A stretch of 10,529 nucleotides of DNA, from positions 1 through 10,529 of the forward strand of contig CAKTZN010000057.1 of NCBI GenBank assembly GCA_934635545.1, read 5' to 3'. Below, one piece after another: positions 1 through 4,322 of this stretch. Source of the DNA: an uncultured Oscillospiraceae bacterium. Its GTDB lineage: Bacteria; Bacillota; Clostridia; Oscillospirales; Oscillospiraceae. The notes under the pieces are model-generated. The model was not told where the DNA came from. It searched no databases and worked only from the letters and a program-made list of their open reading frames with translations. Every line of letters begins with the position of its first letter. Within the stretch, counting starts at the first letter, position 1. The position numbers and the translations under genes are program-made.

Positions 1-72
1 GTTTTTCAGCACGCGGGTCACGGTCTTGCCCATGGGATAATCCTTGCAAATATCGCGCATCTGTAAGATCAT
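1..72 (-). CDS. ABC transporter ATP-binding protein, N-terminal fragment (MacB/LolD-like)
   Basis: Only the first 24 codons are present; the gene runs off the left edge. The peptide opens MILQMRDICKDYPMG and continues KTVTRVLKN. This is the usual opening of the nucleotide-binding subunit in MacB/LolD-type exporters (a first beta strand, then a K-x-Y aromatic that stacks on adenine). The Walker motifs would lie outside the window. I chose the ATG at 72 because GGAGGG at 79-84 is 6 nt upstream. The in-frame ATG at 78, which overlaps the previous stop as ATGA, would have no spacing to that site. The gene directly follows the membrane-fusion protein, so it probably powers the same exporter. The family call rests on a short peptide and on context. 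Confidence 0.75.
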   Translation of the reverse strand, partial: MILQMRDICKDYPMGKTVTRVLKN

Positions 73-74
73 GC

Positions 75-1412
75 TCATCCCTCCGCAACTGCGCTGTCAT
101 CCGCGGCGGGCAGCGCCGCGGCGCCGTCCTCCGGCACCATATCCACAGCGCCGTCCATGCCGTCAACAGGCGCGCCGTCCATACCGTCCACGCCGCTCAT
201 ATCGCCCATATCTCCCATGTCACCCATATCGCCCATGTCGCCGCCGTCCATGCTGGGATTGAAGGTGGCATCGTCATAGGTAACGCAGGTCATACCGGCC
301 TTCAGGCTCTCGTCGGGGAAGGCAATGTAATCGTCGGCGGTCAGGCCGTCGGTGACAACGTAGGTGTCCATCTCCGCGTCATAGTCGCCCAGGGTCAGGC
401 TGCGCTTTTCCAGCTTGCCCTTGGCGTTCTGGGCCCATACCCAGGGAGAGGAATCCACGTCATTGATGTAATATGCGGGCAGCTTCAGGGTGTCGGCATC
501 CTGCTCCGCGTCCTGGCCGTAGTCCGGCTCGATGTACACATGCTGGCCCAGCAGCAGTCCGTCACTATTCTCCAGCTCCACATAGAAGGGGTACTTGCTG
601 GACATGGCGGTGTCGTCGCTGGCCCCGCCGTAGTAATTGTTCTGGTTGCCCTGCTGGGCGTTCTCCCAGTCGATGAGGGAGATGGTGCCCTTCCAGGTCT
701 GGTCGCTGACGCGGGAGCGGATCACCACGGCGGTGCCCTCCGTCAGCATTCCGGCGTTGTTCTCGTTGACATAGCCCTTCACCCGGAAGCCACTGGTCTC
801 CACGATGGTCATGAAGGGCAGGGGGTTGCCCATCTGGTCGGTGCCGCCGTTCTCGTTGATAGCCTTGATCCGGCCCGTCACCGGCGAGGTGACCGTCACG
901 TTCTGCAGCGTCTTCTGCAGCTTTTCGATATCCTGTCCCTTCAGGGAGATGTTATACTCCTTCTCCAGGATGTCGGTGGTGACCTGGCGGATCTCCAGCG
1001 TATACTGCATCTGGTCGTCGGTGGAAGCGGCGTTCTTATCCTTCTCCAGTTGCTCCTTCTCCGCCTTCTTGCTGGCCAGCTCGTTCTGCATCTGCTCCAA
1101 CTCCAACTGGGCCTTCTCCAGATCCAGTTGCGCCTGGCTCATGTCATAGGTAAACAGGGCGTCGCCCTCCTTGACCTCCTGGTCCACCTTCACCTTGATG
1201 GAATCCACCGTGGCGTTGTCGTCCTTCTTGATCTGCGTCTCGCTCTGAGACGTGACCATTCCGGCAAAACGATCCACCAGCCCTGTGGAGCCCAGCCCGC
1301 AGATCATGGACACAGACTGTACCGAGGCTTCTCCCTCCGCGCTTGCGCCGCAGCCCGCCAGTACGGACAGCAGCATCACGGCAGCCAGCGCGATCACAGC
1401 AAACTTTTTCAT
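75..1412 (-). CDS. Lipoprotein efflux adaptor, HlyD/MacA-type periplasmic-adaptor (membrane-fusion) family
   Basis: This 445-residue protein has a lipoprotein signal: a KK start, a hydrophobic stretch at 5-18 and lipobox L18-A-G-C21, so it should be anchored on the outer face of the membrane. An N-terminal barrel/lipoyl half (about 50-92) leads into a Gln/Glu/Lys-rich coiled-coil hairpin (about 92-172). The second lipoyl half begins VTSPVTGRI (174-182), a hallmark of HlyD/MacA adaptors. Beta-barrel regions follow to about 380. The last 58 residues (388-445) are a Met-Asp-Gly repeat and Ala/acidic tail unlike the rest. The ATG at 1412 is preferred to in-frame ATGs upstream, because AAGGAG lies about 7 nt before it and the signal peptide starts there. 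The next gene is an ABC ATPase 2 nt downstream, which suggests a MacAB-like exporter. The substrate cannot be told from the sequence. Confidence 0.9.
   Translation of the reverse strand: MKKFAVIALAAVMLLSVLAGCGASAEGEASVQSVSMICGLGSTGLVDRFAGMVTSQSETQIKKDDNATVDSIKVKVDQEVKEGDALFTYDMSQAQLDLEKAQLELEQMQNELASKKAEKEQLEKDKNAASTDDQMQYTLEIRQVTTDILEKEYNISLKGQDIEKLQKTLQNVTVTSPVTGRIKAINENGGTDQMGNPLPFMTIVETSGFRVKGYVNENNAGMLTEGTAVVIRSRVSDQTWKGTISLIDWENAQQGNQNNYYGGASDDTAMSSKYPFYVELENSDGLLLGQHVYIEPDYGQDAEQDADTLKLPAYYINDVDSSPWVWAQNAKGKLEKRSLTLGDYDAEMDTYVVTDGLTADDYIAFPDESLKAGMTCVTYDDATFNPSMDGGDMGDMGDMGDMGDMSGVDGMDGAPVDGMDGAVDMVPEDGAAALPAADDSAVAEG
198..242 (-). repeat. Tandem 9-bp coding repeat (Gly-Asp-Met units)
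   Basis: There are five consecutive 9-bp units inside the 3' end of the adaptor gene. On the plus strand each reads CAT, then ATC or GTC, then GCC, TCC or ACC, which encodes Gly-Asp-Met on the minus strand. Wobble differences between units show that the array is not freshly duplicated. It continues into looser VDGMDG repeats at 150-197. Such arrays are prone to slippage, so unit number may vary between strains. Confidence 0.85.
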
Positions 1413-1516
1413 CCCATTTCTCCTTGTAATCTGTTTTGGAACTGAATTTTTGTCCATATAAGTATAGACGTTCCGGCAGCGGAAAATGTTCCCGCTTTTT
1501 CCAACATTTTTCTTCA

Positions 1517-1536
1517 CAACTGTATTAGCACAGTTG
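1517..1536. promoter_or_regulatory. Inverted repeat downstream of the exporter promoter, putative operator
   Basis: The perfect 7-bp arms CAACTGT and ACAGTTG are separated by 6 nt (ATTAGC). The repeat begins about 8 nt downstream of the -10 box of the exporter promoter, so a bound repressor would block transcription start. The spacing and size fit a dimeric HTH regulator such as the GntR, MarR or TetR families. Which regulator binds is not shown by the window, and the nearby XRE gene is only one possibility. Confidence 0.5.
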
Positions 1537-1544
1537 GTACACTC

Positions 1545-1572
1545 ATTATACCAGAGGGCAGTCCTTTGTCAA
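1545..1572 (-). promoter_or_regulatory. Sigma-A promoter of the exporter operon
   Basis: On the minus strand a perfect -35 TTGACA (1567-1572) is followed by a 16-nt spacer and a perfect -10 TATAAT (1545-1550). Transcription would start near 1538, giving a leader of about 125 nt before the lipoprotein start at 1412. The leader holds the inverted repeat at 1517-1536 and a possible 8-bp stem, AAAATGTT (1483-1490) with AACATTTT (1503-1510). Confidence 0.75.
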
Positions 1573-1585
1573 GCATATTTCCCGC

Positions 1586-1620
1586 AAAAAAAACGCTTCC
1601 CGACCGACAGTCGGGAAGCG
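1586..1620 (-). terminator. Rho-independent terminator of the DUF2975-XRE operon
   Basis: A perfect 11-bp stem (1594-1604 with 1610-1620) has a 5-nt loop. On the minus strand it is followed by eight Ts (1586-1593). It begins just 6 nt after the XRE stop codon, and it separates that operon from the exporter promoter directly downstream. Confidence 0.92.
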
Positions 1621-1626
1621 CTGCTC

Positions 1627-1854
1627 TTATGCGTTTTCTTCCGGGGGCTCCGGATCGTATTCCAGAATGTCGCCGGGCTGGCAGTGCAGCACCTCGCAGA
1701 TGGCCGCCAGGGTGGAGAACCGGATGGCGCTGATGCGCCCGTTCTTCATCTTGGACAGGTTCACGTTGGCCACGCCCACCTTTTCCGACAGCTCATTCAG
1801 GCTCATCTTCCGGTCCGCCATCACCCGGTCCAGCCGTAAAACAATGTGTCCCAT
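1627..1854 (-). CDS. Small XRE/Cro-CI-type HTH regulator (YozG-like)
   Basis: This 75-residue protein consists almost entirely of one helix-turn-helix domain. Residues 18-39 form the HTH (SLNELSEKVGVANVNLSKMK), and the stretch after it (TLAAICEVLHCQPGDILEY) is typical of single-domain Cro/CI-type regulators in Firmicutes. It ends in an acidic tail. TAAGGAG, which overlaps the stop of the upstream DUF2975 gene, provides its ribosome binding site, and only 9 nt separate the two genes. From memory, DUF2975 proteins are often encoded next to just this kind of regulator (the YoaS/YozG pair of Bacillus). The likely role is control of its own operon through the repeated sites near 2568-2639. That role is inferred. 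Confidence 0.92.
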   Translation of the reverse strand: MGHIVLRLDRVMADRKMSLNELSEKVGVANVNLSKMKNGRISAIRFSTLAAICEVLHCQPGDILEYDPEPPEENA

Positions 1855-1863
1855 CTCGTCTCC

Positions 1864-2538
1864 TTACAGTGTCTCGTCGGATTCCCGCTGCAACTGCACG
1901 CCGTAGTGGAACACCACGGTCAGGCACATGGTCACCGCGAAAGCGATCAGCACGCCCCACTGGATATAAACACCCGTATGGCTGGTGGCCATAAACTGCC
2001 GTGCGACCGTCTCCGCCGCAGAAGTCAGCAGTGCCACCGGCAGCAGCGACCAGCCGAAGGCTTTCATCTTCTTCACAAGCTCCTCACAGAATACCGATTC
2101 GCAGCCTTCGATGACCTTGAACATCCGTCGCAGCAGCCACAGCATCACCACCGTGGCCGCCGAGGCCAGCGCGGCGAACAGCAGAATGCGCACCACATCA
2201 CGGCTTGAGTAGGTCATCGGCTCTGTGCTGGTCTCGATCACCATCCGATCGTCCTCCATATGCATGGCCGCCGAGGCATAGCCGTTGGTCATCGTGACAT
2301 CCTCAAACCGCCCTTTCGTCAGTACCTGCCACAAGTCCTCCGCAAATTTGCCGCTGCTCTGATACACCGCCTGGCCGGTCACGCTTACCGAAACCGTATC
2401 CCGCGGCAGTGCCGCCATCACGGCGGCCGCCGCCCCGGCGGCAACAGTGGTCAGAATATTCAGCACCAGCAAAACCGTCAGGATGATCTTCCCCACCCTG
2501 CCGAACTGATGCACCCGCTTCAACGTATTGGCGTTCAT
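1864..2538 (-). CDS. DUF2975-family four-pass membrane protein
   Basis: This 224-residue protein has four predicted membrane segments at about 16-44, 116-137, 161-178 and 190-213. A roughly 70-residue loop, probably extracellular, lies between the first two. The segment after TM2 (RMFKVIEGCESVFCEELVKK, then MKAFGWSLLP) resembles the conserved core of DUF2975 proteins, where a short amphipathic stretch precedes TM3. The function of the family is unknown. The long TM1-TM2 loop makes the protein somewhat larger than the family members I recall. Its ATG at 2538 has AGGAGG 6 nt upstream. It is the first gene of an operon with the XRE regulator, and a membrane protein paired with a small HTH protein suggests a sensing or antagonising role. 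That is inference only. Confidence 0.82.
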   Translation of the reverse strand: MNANTLKRVHQFGRVGKIILTVLLVLNILTTVAAGAAAAVMAALPRDTVSVSVTGQAVYQSSGKFAEDLWQVLTKGRFEDVTMTNGYASAAMHMEDDRMVIETSTEPMTYSSRDVVRILLFAALASAATVVMLWLLRRMFKVIEGCESVFCEELVKKMKAFGWSLLPVALLTSAAETVARQFMATSHTGVYIQWGVLIAFAVTMCLTVVFHYGVQLQRESDETL

Positions 2539-2567
2539 AAGGCACCTCCTGCATAAAACATAAAATA

Positions 2568-2582
2568 TTTAACGTTTATCGT
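2568..2582. repeat. Operator-like direct repeat, gene-proximal copy
   Basis: The 15-mer TTTAACGTTTATCGT is identical to a second copy at 2625-2639, 57 bp away. It lies about 10-25 nt downstream of the -10 box of the DUF2975-XRE promoter, in the leader. The same six bases (TATCGT/ACGATA) recur inverted in the -10 box at 2590-2595. It is a probable binding site for the XRE regulator of the operon; this is not proven. Confidence 0.6.
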
Positions 2583-2589
2583 TATCTAT

Positions 2590-2618
2590 ACGATACCAGA
2601 ACGCCCCGCTCTTGTCAA
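2590..2618 (-). promoter_or_regulatory. Sigma-A promoter of the DUF2975-XRE operon
   Basis: On the minus strand a perfect -35 TTGACA (2613-2618) and a 17-nt spacer lead to TATCGT (2590-2595) as the -10. The weak -10 is also half of an inverted repeat, TATCGT-N7-ACGATA (2577-2595). The promoter therefore appears to have traded -10 strength for an operator sequence, as expected for a repressed promoter. Confidence 0.65.
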
Positions 2619-2624
2619 GCAATT

Positions 2625-2639
2625 TTTAACGTTTATCGT
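2625..2639. repeat. Operator-like direct repeat, upstream copy
   Basis: This is a second exact copy of the 15-mer at 2568-2582, ending 6 nt upstream of the -35 box of the DUF2975-XRE promoter. The two copies flank the core promoter. AT-rich arms next to them (GCATAAAA at 2551-2558 and TTTTATGC at 2646-2653) also mirror each other, so the whole control region is roughly symmetric. Confidence 0.6.
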
Positions 2640-2682
2640 AAAATATTTTATGCTTCACAGTATGCGTGGTGTCCGCATGTAG

Positions 2683-2704
2683 GGGCGGACGACTCTGTCC
2701 GCCC
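2683..2704. repeat. GC-rich hairpin 1 of an intergenic repeat cluster
   Basis: GGGCGGAC (2683-2690) and GTCCGCCC (2697-2704) form a perfect 8-bp stem with a 6-nt loop. There is no T-tract on either side, so it is unlikely to be a normal terminator. It resembles the dispersed GTAGGGGCGG-type palindromes that I recall between genes in Oscillospiraceae genomes, and it shares its core with hairpin 4 (2874-2898). Confidence 0.6.
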
Positions 2705-2733
2705 GCCCCCAAAGCTTTCGTCCCTCTTCGTAG

Positions 2734-2755
2734 GGCGGGGTGACCACACCCCGCC
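2734..2755. repeat. GC-rich hairpin 2 of an intergenic repeat cluster
   Basis: GGCGGGGTG (2734-2742) and CACCCCGCC (2747-2755) form a perfect 9-bp stem with the 4-nt loop ACCA. The element opens GTAGGGCGG, close to the opening of hairpin 1 (GTAGGGGCGG at 2679), so the two look like relatives of one family. Again there is no T-tract. Confidence 0.6.
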
Positions 2756-2820
2756 GCCCGATAAACGCAAGCGGTACACTGCATTTCCGGTCTCTCCCCC
2801 AGTCTCGCGTGCGCTCGACA

Positions 2821-2840
2821 GCCCCCTCGTCAGAGGGGGC
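2821..2840. repeat. GC-rich hairpin 3 of an intergenic repeat cluster
   Basis: GCCCCCTC (2821-2828) and GAGGGGGC (2833-2840) form a perfect 8-bp stem with a 4-nt loop. Its sequence differs from hairpins 1, 2 and 4, so it may be the remnant of a second dispersed repeat type. The region around it (2761-2870) has no convincing gene. Confidence 0.55.
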
Positions 2841-2873
2841 CACAGGAGTAGTGCGCCGCCGCCAGAAATTTCA

Positions 2874-2898
2874 CAGGGGCGGACAGTGTCCGCCCCTG
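2874..2898. repeat. GC-rich hairpin 4 of an intergenic repeat cluster
   Basis: Twelve-base arms, CAGGGGCGGACA (2874-2885) and TGTCCGCCCCTG (2887-2898), pair perfectly around one central base. It lies 16 nt past the stop codon of the unrecognised gene at 2915-3328. It could therefore stabilise or end that message, but no run of Ts follows on the minus strand. Its core is the same as that of hairpin 1. Confidence 0.65.
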
Positions 2899-2914
2899 CA
2901 AATTGGCAAGCGTA

Positions 2915-3328
2915 TTATTCATCCATATCCACGGTGATGTTGTCTGTGCCGTGCTCCTCGAATTCTCCTAAGTACGTCTCCATCCGGGCCATGATCTCGT
3001 CATAGTTCTCCGGCGTGATGGGGGGATCGTCCATATCCCGCAGGGCCAGCTCCTGGGCCAGGATCTCGAAAAACGTGGTGTCCTCATAGGCCATGATGGC
3101 CTCGTGGATGCCGCCCTCGGCAAAGGCCCGGCTGGGGATCAGCTCGCCGTGATACAGCTCCGTCAGCGAGGACATGCCCTGGCTGAGGCAGTGGGAGAAC
3201 ACCAGGCTCTCCACCTGGTCATACTCCCGGATGCGGTCATCGCCCCGGGTGGAGTTCAGCACCCAGTTGCCGATATACACCAGGTCCAGCAAGCGCCGGA
3301 ATTGCTTCTGCGTCATTTTCAGTTCCAT
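2915..3328 (-). CDS. Conserved-looking hypothetical protein, 137 aa, unrecognised
   Basis: I do not recognise this gene. It encodes a soluble, acidic 137-residue protein without a signal peptide or membrane segment. Residues 5-30 (MTQKQFRRLLDLVYIGNWVL) look like an amphipathic helical start, followed by repeated short helices. The end is strongly acidic (EFEEHGTDNITVDMDE). The reading frame extends upstream to 3607 without a stop. I chose the ATG at 3328 because AGGAGG lies 10 nt before it and the upstream residues read like translated intergenic DNA overlapping the murI start. It is transcribed divergently from murI. Codon usage and composition match the neighbours, so it is probably a real native gene. 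No function is proposed. Confidence 0.72.
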   Translation of the reverse strand: MELKMTQKQFRRLLDLVYIGNWVLNSTRGDDRIREYDQVESLVFSHCLSQGMSSLTELYHGELIPSRAFAEGGIHEAIMAYEDTTFFEILAQELALRDMDDPPITPENYDEIMARMETYLGEFEEHGTDNITVDMDE

Positions 3329-3371
3329 AAAAAAGCCACCTCCTGTGGGGCAATGATTTTCGATACCAATG

Positions 3372-3400
3372 ATTATAGCACGGTTGTCAATGGGGTTCCA
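3372..3400 (-). promoter_or_regulatory. Possible promoter of the unrecognised gene
   Basis: On the minus strand a perfect TATAAT (3372-3377) lies 44 nt before the start codon at 3328. At 17-nt spacing the -35 is only TGGAAC (3395-3400). A good TTGACA nearby (3385-3390) is only 7 nt from the -10 and cannot pair with it in the normal way. The -10 is convincing, while the rest is weak. Confidence 0.4.
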
Positions 3401-3434
3401 GATGAAAAAACAGCTATCTTCGGCAAATTTTTGC

Positions 3435-3463
3435 TTGTGAACAGCGCGGCGGCATAGTATAAT
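3435..3463 (+). promoter_or_regulatory. Sigma-A promoter of murI-argS
   Basis: A perfect -10 TATAAT (3458-3463) has TTGTGA (3435-3440, four of six matches) as the -35 at exactly 17 nt. The -10 is half of a 12-bp AT palindrome (TATAATATTATA, 3458-3469). Transcription would start near 3470, only about 28 nt before the murI start. That leaves no room for a T-box or other leader ahead of the operon that contains argS. Confidence 0.7.
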
Positions 3464-3497
3464 ATTATATTGACTTTTGCAAGCAAGGAGTGGGTAT

Positions 3498-4307
3498 ATG
3501 GACGAACGGCCCATCGGGGTATTTGACTCCGGTCTCGGCGGGCTGACTGCCGTGCGGGAGATCCGCAGCATATTGCCCTTCGAGAACATTATATACTTCG
3601 GAGACACGTCCCGTGTCCCCTACGGCGGAAGATCCCGTGAAATTCTGCTGAAATACGCCCGGCAGGATGTGCATTTCCTACGGAGCTTTGACATCAAGGC
3701 GCTGCTGGTGGCCTGCGGCACCGTGTCCAGCAACGTGCTGCCGGAGCTGCAGCGGGAGAGCGACCTGCCCATTCTGGGCGTGGTGGAACCCGCCTGCCGC
3801 CGCGCGCTGGCCGCCACCCGCAACAAGCGTGTGGGCCTGATCGCCACCGCCGCGTCGGTGCGCTCCGGCGCGTATGAGCGCACCCTCGCCGCCATGGACG
3901 GCGACGTGACCGTCATCGCCAGGGCCTGCCCCCTGTTCGTGCCGCTGGTGGAAAACGGCCGCTACCGGGTGGGCGACTGCGTTATCGAGACGGTGGCCCG
4001 GGAATATCTGGAGCCGCTGAAGGCGGAGGGCATCGACACCCTCATCATGGGCTGCACCCACTATCCCCTGCTGGAGGAGGTGGTGGCCCAGGTCATGGGC
4101 CCCGGCGTAACGCTGGTGGACTCCGGCGCCCAGGCGGCCCGGCAGTTGAAGGACTCCCTGACGGCGCACGACGCCCTGTGCAGCGAACAGCAGGGCGGCA
4201 TCACCCTGTACGCCAGCGACATCACCGGCGACTTCGGCGCGCTGGCCCCCCAGTTTTTACGGGAACCGGCCCCCCAGGTGCTGGAAGTGGATATCGACAA
4301 ATACTAA
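3498..4307 (+). CDS. murI: Glutamate racemase
   Basis: This cytoplasmic enzyme converts L-glutamate to D-glutamate for peptidoglycan stem peptides without a cofactor. The 269-residue length fits the family. The N-terminal signature IGVFDSGLGGLTAVREI carries D10-S11. YFGDTSRVPYG (33-43) matches the family's GDT-x-R-x-PYG motif. The two catalytic cysteines are C73 (VACGTVSS) and C186 (MGCTHYPLL). The residue after C73 is Gly, where most MurI proteins have Asn (ACNT); the rest of the active site looks intact. I chose the ATG at 3498 because AAGGAG (3485-3490) lies 7 nt upstream and the family's N-terminus starts there. An earlier in-frame ATG at 3477 has no ribosome binding site. argS starts 15 nt after the stop, so the two are co-transcribed. 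Because of the Gly, a related Asp/Glu racemase activity is a minor alternative. Confidence 0.93.
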   Translation: MDERPIGVFDSGLGGLTAVREIRSILPFENIIYFGDTSRVPYGGRSREILLKYARQDVHFLRSFDIKALLVACGTVSSNVLPELQRESDLPILGVVEPACRRALAATRNKRVGLIATAASVRSGAYERTLAAMDGDVTVIARACPLFVPLVENGRYRVGDCVIETVAREYLEPLKAEGIDTLIMGCTHYPLLEEVVAQVMGPGVTLVDSGAQAARQLKDSLTAHDALCSEQQGGITLYASDITGDFGALAPQFLREPAPQVLEVDIDKY

Positions 4308-4322
4308 GGAGAGAGAACCGAT

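Noticed and set aside
540..1445. A 301-codon open frame on the plus strand within the exporter adaptor
   Set aside because: The opposite strand encodes a clear adaptor with signal peptide and lipobox. The antisense product is a Leu-rich mirror of the coiled-coil codons.
1413..1517. N-terminal extension of the adaptor from an ATG at 1517
   Set aside because: No ribosome binding site precedes it, the added residues do not resemble the family, and they would bury the lipoprotein signal. The ATG at 1412 has AAGGAG.
2655..2937. Short open frames (62-65 codons) across the hairpin cluster
   Set aside because: They consist of translated palindromes, have no ribosome binding site, and occur on both strands over the same bases.
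3464..3497. T-box or other riboswitch before the operon containing argS
   Set aside because: The promoter leaves a leader of only about 28 nt before murI, and the murI-argS gap is 15 nt, too short for such an element.
3329..3607. N-terminal extension of the unrecognised minus-strand gene into murI
   Set aside because: The extension crosses the murI promoter and start. The ATG at 3328 has its own AGGAGG.
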